Notes: generated by a model from the letters alone, not told the origin. A stretch of 6,873 bases of DNA from Dysgonamonadaceae bacterium (GCA_031276105.1 JAISNS010000137.1:1-6873), one strand, 5' to 3'; positions 1-5,949 are shown, numbered from the stretch's first letter. Made by a program: numbers and translations.

Positions 1-2
1 GC

Positions 3-119
3 AACATGGGGGTTTCTTATCTGTGGACACGGAATTATATTTATTTCGATCCGTATGGAGGAGAAAACCGTCCGGCTTGGCTGGCAAATCTGAGTATCGG
101 GATTTCTTTCCGGTTCTGA
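3..119 (+). CDS. C-terminal end of a probable outer-membrane beta-barrel protein (partial, runs off left edge)
   Basis: Only the last 38-39 codons are present, in the frame that ends at the TGA at 117-119. The visible residues include NMGVSYLWTRNYIYFDPYGG and end in LSIGISFRF. The alternating polar/hydrophobic pattern and the terminal phenylalanine after an aromatic-rich stretch resemble the last strand of an outer-membrane beta-barrel, which in Gram-negative bacteria is recognised by the BAM assembly machinery. That is a family-level inference from a very short piece; no specific family can be named. The 157 bp after its stop contain no convincing terminator, but the next gene appears to have its own promoter, so the two need not be co-transcribed. 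A soluble protein that happens to end in such a strand is possible. Confidence 0.55.
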   Translation, partial: NMGVSYLWTRNYIYFDPYGGENRPAWLANLSIGISFRF

Positions 120-197
120 CAAGTTGAGTTTCCTGTCGTGCACCGTACACCGAGTCCCTTTATCCGTGTTTCAATCTTTGTGAAATAATTTTCCTTC

Positions 198-232
198 TTG
201 GAACGGATATTTCTGTTTTTTTACTACTTTTG
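198..232 (+). promoter_or_regulatory. Putative Bacteroidota-type promoter for the TlpA-like lipoprotein gene
   Basis: TACTTTTG at 225-232 is an exact match to the TAnnTTTG -7 consensus of the Bacteroidota primary sigma factor. A TTG at 198-200 could be the upstream box, but the 24-bp gap is longer than the usual ~20. Transcription would begin near 236-238, leaving a leader of about 40 nt before the ATG at 277. The -7 element lies inside the left arm of the palindrome at 219-251. Confidence 0.45.
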
Positions 233-251
233 CCCGCGAAAAGTAGTGAAA
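219..251. repeat. Strong inverted repeat over the promoter/start site of the TlpA-like gene
   Basis: ACTACTTTT at 223-231 and AAAAGTAGT at 239-247 are perfect reverse complements, separated by the 7-nt GCCCGCG. Outward, 222/248 can form a T-G wobble, and 221/249, 220/250 and 219/251 are T-A pairs, giving up to 13 paired positions. There is no T-run after it on either strand, so it does not look like an intrinsic terminator. Its position over the -7 element and expected start site fits an operator, or a hairpin at the very 5' end of the transcript. Confidence 0.5.
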
Positions 252-276
252 CATTAATAATATAAAAATAAGTTGT

Positions 277-1368
277 ATGAAAAAGTTGTTTTATTTATCG
301 TTCTGCTTTCTGTTTTGTTTTTCTTGCAGTAAGCCTGAATATGTTATTTTGGGAGAAGTAGTAGATACGGAATCGGACGGTTCGGCAATTCGATTATTTT
401 CGGTCGATACAACCGGCAATTCCGTTTTGCTGTCGGTTGATACAATCCGGAACAACTGGTTTTCTTTTTCCGGCAACGGTAATTCCGGATTGGGATATAT
501 TGAATTTGAAGGAGGAGAAGAATTGTGGAAGCGATATTTGCTGTTGGAACCCGGTAATATACAAATTGTTATGGATAATGAATTTGTTGTAACCGGTACG
601 CCGGCCAATAATGATTATCAGGCGGCTTTGGATGCCGAAATACTGCTGGAAGAAATAGAAAATGAATATTATCTGGGAAAAGAAAATGGCTCTTTGAACG
701 CTGAATTGGAAGCAATTGATAACAGATACAACGAACAATTCGAAAATGTGAAAGAGAAATACGCTGTTTTTTTCAGAACTAACATCAATAATTCGTTGGG
801 GAGGGAAATTTTTGCTAATACACGATGGACGAGAAGGTTAAATCAGGAACAGTTGGAAAGCATTTTAAATCTTGCAGGAACTTCATTTAAAACGACCGAA
901 TTATATAAAGTGAACAGCGACCGGTTGCATAATATGAAAACTTCGGTTCCCGGAAACGATTACAAAGATATTCTTTCCCGCGATCCGGATGGAAATCCGG
1001 TTGCATTATCGGATTATGCCGGAAAAGGAAAATACGTTTTACTCGTTTTTTGGGCAAGTTGGTGTCCTCCTTGCCGGGAAGAAGCGCCCAATTTGATAAA
1101 ATTATATAATGAATACAAAGGAAAAAATTTTGAAATAGTTTCATATTCATTGGATAACAACGAAAATGCATGGAAAAAAGGAATTGAATTATTGCATCTT
1201 GTATGGCCGCAAATGTCTGACTGTAAACATTGGGACGCGCCGGCAGTTAAGTTGTATGCGGTGCAGTCGATTCCGTGCACTATCCTGATCGATCCGTCCG
1301 GAAAAATCATTCAAAGAGGCCTTTTAGGAGATGAATTAGCGAACGCTTTAAAAAATTTAATTAAATAA
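277..1368 (+). CDS. TlpA/ResA-like thiol-disulfide oxidoreductase lipoprotein with N-terminal DUF4369-like domain
   Basis: This 363-residue protein starts with a lipoprotein signal: a hydrophobic stretch ending in FCFSC, so Cys17 is the likely lipidated residue, with a weak -3 position. Residues ~20-115 are beta-rich and match the DUF4369 type (the GEVVDTESDG start and the LLLEPGNIQIVMDN segment). Residues ~120-215 are a charged helical linker. Residues ~226-363 form a thioredoxin fold with the redox motif WCPPC at 262-266 and the expected cis-proline at 333, followed by TILIDPSGKII. The family reduces or exchanges disulfides in periplasmic proteins; Bacteroidota carry many such copies and the substrate here is unknown. 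An unusual extra cysteine, Cys334, follows the cis-proline directly. The start is fixed by an in-frame TAA at 259-261. It appears monocistronic, with a hairpin just after its stop. The family call is firm; the physiological role is not. Confidence 0.93.
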   Translation: MKKLFYLSFCFLFCFSCSKPEYVILGEVVDTESDGSAIRLFSVDTTGNSVLLSVDTIRNNWFSFSGNGNSGLGYIEFEGGEELWKRYLLLEPGNIQIVMDNEFVVTGTPANNDYQAALDAEILLEEIENEYYLGKENGSLNAELEAIDNRYNEQFENVKEKYAVFFRTNINNSLGREIFANTRWTRRLNQEQLESILNLAGTSFKTTELYKVNSDRLHNMKTSVPGNDYKDILSRDPDGNPVALSDYAGKGKYVLLVFWASWCPPCREEAPNLIKLYNEYKGKNFEIVSYSLDNNENAWKKGIELLHLVWPQMSDCKHWDAPAVKLYAVQSIPCTILIDPSGKIIQRGLLGDELANALKNLIK

Positions 1369-1399
1369 CTCAACTTTTTCCGAAAAAATAAAATTGAGT
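1368..1399 (+). terminator. Possible hairpin after the TlpA-like gene
   Basis: ACTCAA at 1368-1373 pairs with TTGAGT at 1394-1399. Inside it, TTTTT at 1375-1379 can pair with part of the A-run at 1383-1388. The hairpin begins at the last base of the stop codon, a plausible place for transcript-end processing or termination. The stem is AT-rich and is not followed by a proper T-run, so it is a weak intrinsic terminator at best. Confidence 0.35.
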
Positions 1400-1488
1400 A
1401 ATTGATTGATAATTATTAATATAATAAAGATAAAAACACACAGGTTTCTAAATTGGTTTAAAAATATGTTATATAATATGTTTTTTTT

Positions 1489-1520
1489 TTTGGCAGATAT
1501 AAAAATTTCCTTCATCTTTG
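1489..1520 (+). promoter_or_regulatory. Orphan Bacteroidota-type promoter in the intergenic region
   Basis: TTTG at 1489-1492 is followed, after exactly 20 bp, by CATCTTTG at 1513-1520, which matches TAnnTTTG except for its first base. This spacing suits the -33/-7 arrangement of Bacteroidota better than the other promoters in the window. The expected start is about 1524. No plus-strand gene follows: the next plus-strand element is the terminator at 1580-1608, and beyond it the nfnB gene lies on the opposite strand. Confidence 0.45.
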
Positions 1521-1523
1521 TAG

Positions 1524-1608
1524 CCGATAACCTAAAACAATCTTTTTGCCTTAAGACTAATGCCTATTAAAAACTGAATAAAAAGACCCCTGTGAAGCGG
1601 GTCTTTTT
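1524..1608 (+). ncRNA. Candidate small non-coding RNA or orphan leader (about 85 nt)
   Basis: The segment is bounded by a well-spaced promoter (1489-1520) and a perfect 10-bp terminator hairpin (1580-1608). The only ATG-started frame inside is five codons (MPIKN, from 1560), so it does not encode a recognisable protein. It contains TCTTTTTG at 1541-1548, an exact copy of the 3' arm of the terminator (1602-1609), which could pair with AAAAAGA at 1580-1586 in competition with the terminator. I do not recognise it as a known RNA family. It could be a true small RNA, an attenuated leader, or a promoter whose gene has been lost. Confidence 0.3.
1580..1608. terminator. Strong bidirectional intrinsic terminator (ends nfnAB on the minus strand)
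   Basis: AAAAAGACCC at 1580-1589 and GGGTCTTTTT at 1599-1608 form a perfect 10-bp stem with a 9-nt loop. The GC-rich core flanked by A-run and T-run makes it work as an intrinsic terminator in both directions. On the minus strand it lies 13 nt past the nfnB stop codon (1622-1624) and is the natural end of the nfnAB transcript. On the plus strand it would stop any RNA from the promoter at 1489-1520. Confidence 0.88.
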
Positions 1609-1621
1609 GTCATTTCCATAG

Positions 1622-3085
1622 TTATCCGCATTTCATTTTCCGATGCATCGCCGCTGCTGCTTTTCGTCCGTCGCCCATTGCGAGAATCACGGTAGCGCCG
1701 CCCCTGACGATATCGCCTCCGGCGAATACCTCCGGCAAACCGGTTTGCAAGGTATTCCGGTTAACTGTAATCGTGCCCCATTTGCTGATGTCCAGTCCTG
1801 AAAAAGTGTTTGGAATAAGTGGGTTAGGGGAGACCCCAATCGCGACGACCACCATATCCACATCAATGGTTTCGATTGCGCCCTGAATTTCAACCGGGCG
1901 TCTCCGTCCGGAAGCATCCGGTTCGCCGAGTTCCATTTTTTGAAGAATCATCTGTTTCACCCGGCCTTTTTCATCGCCAACGTATCGAATGGGATTGTGG
2001 AGGTTCATAAAGATAATTCCTTCTTCTTTCGCATGTTTGATTTCTTCGATCCGGGCGGGCATTTCTTCTTCCGAGCGACGGTAAATAATCATGGCTCGTT
2101 CGGCTCCCAGACGGCGAGCGGTACGAACCGAATCCATAGCCGTGTTGCCTCCGCCGATGATGGCCACGTTTTTGCCGAAAAAGACCGGCGTATCGGTTTC
2201 CTTCCGGTTGGCGCCCATCAGGTTTACGCGGGTCAGATATTCGTTGGCCGACAAAACGCCGGACAGGTTTTCGCCGGGAATATTCATGAAATTGGGTAAT
2301 CCGGCGCCGCCGGCAATAAAAATACCTTTGTAACCTTCGTTATGCAAATCTTCCTGCGACAGCGTTTTCCCGACAATGCAGTTGGTAATGAATTTCACGC
2401 CCATTTTCCGGAGGTTATCAATTTCTACGTCCACAATTGTATTCGGCAAACGAAATTCGGGGATGCCGTATTTCAATACGCCGCCGATTTCGTGCAAAGC
2501 CTCGAAAACCGTCACGTCGTACCCGTATTTGGCCATATCGCCGGCAAAAGACAGTCCGGCGGGTCCCGAACCGATTACGGCAATTTTAATCCCGTTGCTT
2601 TCGGCAAGTTCCGGCAATGAAATGGAGCCGCTTTCCCGCTCGTAATCGGCGGCGAAACGCTCCAAATAACCGACTGCAACCGGTTCGCTTTTCATTTTCA
2701 GGTGAATACATTGACTTTCGCACTGTTTCTCCTGCGGGCAAACGCGGCCGCAGACTGCCGGCAAAGCCGACGTTTCTTTCAACGTCTTGGCAGCTTCCAG
2801 AATCTCGTTCCGTTCGATATTTTTAATGAATTTGGGAATATTAATCTCTACCGGACAGCCGTTTATACAGGAAGGGTCGGGACAGTCCAAGCAACGTTTC
2901 GCTTCCCGCAAGGCATCCTTCGCCGACAGTCCCCGGTTTACTTCATCGTAACTGCGACTGCGGAAAGCGGCTTCCAGTTCAGGCATTTTAACGCGAGGGA
3001 TGGCTATACGTTCTTTGTTTTTCAAACTTTTGCGCAATTCTTCGCGCCAAACTTCGTTTCTCTGTTTTTTTAAATCTTCAATCAT
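1622..3085 (-). CDS. nfnB: NfnB-type large subunit of NADH-dependent reduced ferredoxin:NADP+ oxidoreductase (GltD-like)
   Basis: The protein has 487 residues. An N-terminal iron-sulfur domain carries C65-x2-C68-x4-C73-x3-C77-P and C112-x3-C116-P-x5-C122-x3-C126, enough for two [4Fe-4S] clusters; Glu104, just before the LPAVCGRVCP stretch, is a candidate for the non-Cys ligand known in this family. An FAD-binding motif follows (IGSGPAG, 171-177), then an NAD(P) Rossmann motif (IIGGGNTAMD, 309-318) with YRR at 335-337 favouring NADPH, and a C-terminal FAD motif (AGGDIVRGGATVILAMGDGR, 455-474). This is the architecture shared by NfnB, the glutamate synthase small subunit and sulfide dehydrogenase SudA. 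NfnB is preferred because the NfnA-type partner lies 6 bp upstream and no glutamate synthase large subunit is nearby. By homology the complex couples NADPH, NADH and ferredoxin through flavin-based electron bifurcation in the cytoplasm. Transcription ends at 1580-1608. Automated pipelines often label such proteins as glutamate synthase. Confidence 0.9.
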   Translation of the reverse strand: MIEDLKKQRNEVWREELRKSLKNKERIAIPRVKMPELEAAFRSRSYDEVNRGLSAKDALREAKRCLDCPDPSCINGCPVEINIPKFIKNIERNEILEAAKTLKETSALPAVCGRVCPQEKQCESQCIHLKMKSEPVAVGYLERFAADYERESGSISLPELAESNGIKIAVIGSGPAGLSFAGDMAKYGYDVTVFEALHEIGGVLKYGIPEFRLPNTIVDVEIDNLRKMGVKFITNCIVGKTLSQEDLHNEGYKGIFIAGGAGLPNFMNIPGENLSGVLSANEYLTRVNLMGANRKETDTPVFFGKNVAIIGGGNTAMDSVRTARRLGAERAMIIYRRSEEEMPARIEEIKHAKEEGIIFMNLHNPIRYVGDEKGRVKQMILQKMELGEPDASGRRRPVEIQGAIETIDVDMVVVAIGVSPNPLIPNTFSGLDISKWGTITVNRNTLQTGLPEVFAGGDIVRGGATVILAMGDGRKAAAAMHRKMKCG

Positions 3086-3091
3086 AATCTT

Positions 3092-3883
3092 TTATTCATA
3101 ATCTTTGTAAGCATTCAGACGCAACATCATTTCATCAAAATCAACTTGATGAGCGTCAAATTCAGGCCCATCTACGCAGACGAATCGGGTTTTTCCGCCG
3201 ACCGTCACCCTGCAGGCGCCGCACATCCCGGTTCCGTCCACCATAATGGTGTTCAATGAAGCTACGGTCGGCACGCTGTATTTTTGCGTGAGCAGAGAAA
3301 CAAATTTCATCATAACGGCCGGCCCGATGGTTACGCACAAATCGACTTTTTCCCGATTGATGATTTGTTCTACTCCGTTTGTTACCAGACCTTTCTGTCC
3401 GTATGAACCGTCGTCGGTCATGATGATTATTTCGTCGGAAAAGCATTTCATTTCTTCTTCCAGAATAATCAATTCTTTGGTACGGGCAGCCAGAACGGTA
3501 ACGACTTTGTTTCCGGCTTTTTTCATGGCTTCCGCAATTGGGAGCATGGGAGCCGTTCCGACACCGCCACAGGCACAGACAACTGTTCCGAAACGTTCGA
3601 TGTGTGTAGCTTTTCCCAAAGGCCCGACCAGATCGGTGATATAGTCGCCTTCGTTTAACGCGCAGATTTTCCGGGACGATTTGCCCACTTTTTGTATGAC
3701 TAATGTAATCCTTCCGCTCCGAATGTCTGCCGAGGCGATAGTCAGCGGGATACGTTCGCCATATTTACCTGTTTTCACGATGACGAAATGGCCGGCTTTC
3801 CGGGATTTCGCGATGAGAGGCGCTTCTACTTCCAGTTTAACTACATTTTCGGAGAGAATAACCTTTTTTACAATTTGGTTCAT
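3092..3883 (-). CDS. nfnA: NfnA-type small subunit (sulfide/dihydroorotate dehydrogenase-like FAD/NAD-binding protein)
   Basis: The protein has 263 residues and the ferredoxin-NADP reductase/PyrK-like fold. It has an N-terminal FAD-binding barrel with ERIPLTIAS (43-51), then an NAD-binding domain with CACGGVGTAPMLPIAEAM (103-120) and VTIGPAVMMKF (184-194). At the C-terminus sits a [2Fe-2S] site of the NfnA/SudB kind: D216-G-T-G-M-C221-G-A-C224 and C236. In this family an aspartate is reported to replace one Cys ligand, and D216 is in the right place. NfnA is the NADH-binding subunit where the bifurcating FAD passes electrons to NAD. The start is fixed by an in-frame TGA at 3887-3889, two codons before the ATG. 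The stop is 6 bp before the nfnB start, so the two genes form one operon with the usual small-then-large order. SudB (sulfide dehydrogenase, beta) is the main alternative name for the same architecture. Confidence 0.9.
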   Translation of the reverse strand: MNQIVKKVILSENVVKLEVEAPLIAKSRKAGHFVIVKTGKYGERIPLTIASADIRSGRITLVIQKVGKSSRKICALNEGDYITDLVGPLGKATHIERFGTVVCACGGVGTAPMLPIAEAMKKAGNKVVTVLAARTKELIILEEEMKCFSDEIIIMTDDGSYGQKGLVTNGVEQIINREKVDLCVTIGPAVMMKFVSLLTQKYSVPTVASLNTIMVDGTGMCGACRVTVGGKTRFVCVDGPEFDAHQVDFDEMMLRLNAYKDYE

Positions 3884-3901
3884 TTGTCACAATCCATTAA
3901 A

Positions 3902-3918
3902 AATTTTGCAGCAAAATT
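3902..3918. repeat. 17-bp palindrome between divergent promoters (operator candidate)
   Basis: AATTTTGCAGCAAAATT at 3902-3918 is two perfect 8-bp arms around a single central A. It covers the possible upstream box of the plus-strand promoter (TTTG, 3905-3908) and most of the minus-strand -7 element (3912-3919). It may be a repressor site, or a by-product of two TTTTGC promoter motifs facing each other. Confidence 0.4.
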
Positions 3919-3939
3919 ATTAAAAAAAACGTATATTTG
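3905..3939 (+). promoter_or_regulatory. Putative promoter of the NlpC/P60 lipoprotein gene
   Basis: TATATTTG at 3932-3939 matches TAnnTTTG exactly and is followed by C, as often seen in Bacteroidota. TTTG at 3905-3908 is a possible upstream box, with a 23-bp gap that is slightly long. The start would be near 3943, giving a leader of ~22 nt to the ATG at 3965. This also argues against a longer open frame that starts inside nfnA at 3788. Confidence 0.55.
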
Positions 3940-3945
3940 CACAAA
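3912..3945 (-). promoter_or_regulatory. Putative promoter of the nfnAB operon
   Basis: Read on the minus strand, TAATTTTG (3919 to 3912) is an exact TAnnTTTG match. A TTTG upstream box occupies 3945 to 3942, with a 22-bp gap. The start would fall near 3908, about 25 nt before the nfnA ATG. The element interlocks with the plus-strand promoter of the divergent NlpC/P60 gene, so the two polymerase sites overlap. Confidence 0.5.
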
Positions 3946-3964
3946 ACTAACGATTTTATTAGAA

Positions 3965-4450
3965 ATGAAAATTCAATTTATTTTTTATTTTTTGTTTTCC
4001 GCACTGTTTTTATCTTCCTGCGGATCTTCGAAAAATAGCGCTCAACGAGGTGTAAATAAGGAAGTTAAACAGATACTCGAATATGCCGGTAATTATACCG
4101 GAGTACGTTACAAAGCGGGAGGAAGTACACCCAAAGGCTTTGATTGTTCCGGATTTACACAATATGTTTTCAAAAAATTCAATTATCGTTTGCCGCGGAC
4201 TACCGGCGAGCAGAGTAGGGTAGGGAGGTCTGTCAAGAAAAAAGAACTTCGTCCGGGAGATTTGGTCTTTTTCACGGGGAAAAATAAAAATTCAAAGGCT
4301 GTCGGGCACGTTGGAATTGTGGTGGAAGCGAACGGAAAAGGAAATTTCCTTTTTATTCATGCTTCAACAAGCCGGGGCGTGACGGTGAGCAGCGATACGG
4401 AAAGTTATTACAAACCCCGTTATTTGTCAGCCCGGAGGATTGTTCGGTAG
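3965..4450 (+). CDS. NlpC/P60 family cell-wall peptidase lipoprotein
   Basis: The protein is 161 residues from the ATG at 3965. It opens with a lipoprotein signal, a hydrophobic run ending in LSSC, with Cys19 as the lipidated residue. The NlpC/P60 cysteine-peptidase domain covers ~35-160: FDCSGFTQYVF places the nucleophile at Cys61, HVGIVV places the catalytic histidine at His115, and His132 in FLFIHAST is the third polar residue of the triad. RPGDLVFF (96-103) is the usual conserved segment before the histidine. Members cut peptide bonds in peptidoglycan, usually near D-Glu-diaminopimelate, during wall growth or recycling. This is a minimal form with no SH3 or LysM domain, similar in layout to E. 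coli Spr/NlpC. The frame is open upstream to 3788 but that part overlaps nfnA antisense, so 3965 is preferred on the basis of the signal peptide and promoter. A terminator lies past its stop. Confidence 0.93.
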   Translation: MKIQFIFYFLFSALFLSSCGSSKNSAQRGVNKEVKQILEYAGNYTGVRYKAGGSTPKGFDCSGFTQYVFKKFNYRLPRTTGEQSRVGRSVKKKELRPGDLVFFTGKNKNSKAVGHVGIVVEANGKGNFLFIHASTSRGVTVSSDTESYYKPRYLSARRIVR

Positions 4451-4458
4451 CAATTAGC

Positions 4459-5949
4459 TTACTTTTTCATGCTCTTTTGAAAAATAGAAAACCAAGCAGG
4501 GGAGAGCATTTTTTTATTTTTTGTCCGATACAAAAGACGAATAAGTGCAATTTTCAAATTTGCATAGAAATTATGTCCCAAAAAACACATGGAATAATAG
4601 ATAAATAAATGAATCAACGATTTGTTCTTCCGTATTTTATACACATTATAATGAAACGAGTCGAAACTTTTTTGTATCTGTTTTTTGGAAAATCCGGGTA
4701 AATTCATGACAGCCAACTGCCGTTCATCTTCCGTATGAATATGCTTCGGCAAAAGATTCATTTCCGCACACAATTCGGCTAAGCGCGTTCCCGGATAGGG
4801 AAAAAAAATGGACGTAGCATGAAATATCGGTTGAATTAACTGATTCATTTTCAATGTTTCCGAAAATTCAAGCGGAGTTTCCGTAGGCAAACCGACCATA
4901 TTGAACAGAGCCACATCGACATGCCGTTCTTTAGCAATTCGAGCGGTTTCGAGCAACAATTCATTGGAATAATCACGGTTCAATATTTCCTTGCGAATAC
5001 GGTAACTTCCTGATTCCAAGCCTATCGTAACCGAAACAATTCCAGCCCTTTTAAACATGTCGAAGACGGACTCTACATCCATATTGGGAAATATACGTAA
5101 ATTCGTACCAAATTTTATTTTGAAATCGTTTTCTTTTCCAAACATTTCCAGTTTATCGCATAATTTTTTCAACCATTGGAGATCGGCGGCTATGGTTTCA
5201 ACTTCCAGATATATTTCCGAAATATTCGGCATATTTTGATATAATTCCTTTATTTCCAGCAAAATATTACTCGGACTTCTCATGCGCACGTATTTTCCCG
5301 GACTTGATTTTCGCAATTTATGATTGCAGCAGTAAGTACAGTTAAACGGGCAACCTCGTCCAAGTAAAACGGTCGGTTTGGTGCAAGGTTCGAGAATCCA
5401 TTCTTGCCACATGGTACGATATGAAAATTCCAGATCGTCAGGATTTGGAATAAACGGACGTACCGGATTTTTCACAATCCCTGCCGGCGTTTTTACCCAA
5501 AGATTCTGAATATTGTCGATTGATTCGTTTCTTTCCATACGTTGAAGCAGTTCTAACATAGGGTATTCTCCTTCTCCAATGCAAATAGCGTCAAACAGCG
5601 ACAAATATTTTTCATCCGGATTAAGAGTAATATGAACGCCTCCGACAATGAGAAATAGTTCGGTGAATGAATATTTTACTTCGGAGGCTACTTTCCAAAT
5701 AAATTCAAATTCGGAAAATACAGCGGTAAAAGCAACGATTTCCGGATGGAAATTTTCTATTTTTTGCTTCAATAAAAGGGAATTATGTTTTTTATTTACC
5801 CGGTCGAGAACAATTAATTTACATTCATGGCCATGATGAACGAGTATTCCGGCAATTAATGATATGCCGTGATAAATACTTTCTTGTCCTAATAATGGTT
5901 TTTGAGGCACAATTGTTTTCTGAGTAGAGTAGACAAATAATATTTTCAT
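4459..5949 (-). CDS. B12-binding-domain radical SAM protein of unknown substrate
   Basis: The protein has 496 residues. Residues 1-~165 resemble a cobalamin-binding Rossmann domain (MKILFVYSTQ start, GISLIAGILVHHGHE, VAFTAVFSEFEF, LIVGGVHITLNPDE, ICIGEGEYPMLELL). The radical SAM core starts at ~190 with C200-x3-C204-x2-C207 for the [4Fe-4S] cluster, then GTNLRIFP, TIGLESGSYRIRKEILNR (308-325) and FNMVGLPTET (349-358). Residues ~440-496 are a basic, hydrophobic tail. Enzymes of this class (class B methyltransferase-like) use S-adenosylmethionine with or without cobalamin for methylation, rearrangement or ring formation in lipids, cofactors and natural products. The canonical DxHxxG cobalamin-ligand motif is not visible, which is common in the class. 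The first ATG after an in-frame TAA at 5971-5973 is used as start. No pathway partner is nearby, so the substrate cannot be inferred. It converges on the NlpC/P60 gene with 8 bp between stops. Confidence 0.88.
   Translation of the reverse strand: MKILFVYSTQKTIVPQKPLLGQESIYHGISLIAGILVHHGHECKLIVLDRVNKKHNSLLLKQKIENFHPEIVAFTAVFSEFEFIWKVASEVKYSFTELFLIVGGVHITLNPDEKYLSLFDAICIGEGEYPMLELLQRMERNESIDNIQNLWVKTPAGIVKNPVRPFIPNPDDLEFSYRTMWQEWILEPCTKPTVLLGRGCPFNCTYCCNHKLRKSSPGKYVRMRSPSNILLEIKELYQNMPNISEIYLEVETIAADLQWLKKLCDKLEMFGKENDFKIKFGTNLRIFPNMDVESVFDMFKRAGIVSVTIGLESGSYRIRKEILNRDYSNELLLETARIAKERHVDVALFNMVGLPTETPLEFSETLKMNQLIQPIFHATSIFFPYPGTRLAELCAEMNLLPKHIHTEDERQLAVMNLPGFSKKQIQKSFDSFHYNVYKIRKNKSLIHLFIYYSMCFLGHNFYANLKIALIRLLYRTKNKKMLSPAWFSIFQKSMKK
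4469..4522 (+). terminator. Intrinsic terminator for the NlpC/P60 gene, inside the 3' end of the convergent radical SAM gene
   Basis: ATGCTCT at 4469-4475 pairs perfectly with AGAGCAT at 4503-4509. Three further U-G wobbles (4476-4478 with 4500-4502) extend the stem, and a T-run (4509-4515, then 4517-4522) follows. On the plus strand it ends the transcript 19 nt past the NlpC/P60 stop. The same bases encode the last residues of the radical SAM protein on the other strand. Confidence 0.6.

Noticed and set aside
169..185. Short inverted repeat TTTCA/TGAAA as a terminator for the partial left-edge gene
   Set aside because: Only 5 AT-rich pairs around a 7-nt loop, with no GC core and no clean T-run; easily due to chance.
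291..1310. Minus-strand open frames of about 95-115 codons opposite the TlpA-like gene
   Set aside because: They lie fully inside a well-supported coding region on the other strand and have no recognisable motifs.
1940..2299. Several plus-strand open frames of 60-130 codons across nfnB and nfnA
   Set aside because: They are antisense shadows of two strongly conserved genes, favoured by the higher GC content there, and their translations show no domain or signal.
3884..3892. TTGTCACAA next to the nfnA start as a CRP-like or Rex-like operator
   Set aside because: The arms are only 4 bp around one base, it lies in the leader directly before the ATG, and it matches neither the CRP nor the Rex spacing.
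3788..3964. In-frame extension of the NlpC/P60 gene back to an ATG at 3788 (220 residues)
   Set aside because: The extra 59 residues overlap nfnA antisense and would bury the lipoprotein signal in the middle of the protein. A clear LSSC signal and a TATATTTG promoter support the start at 3965.
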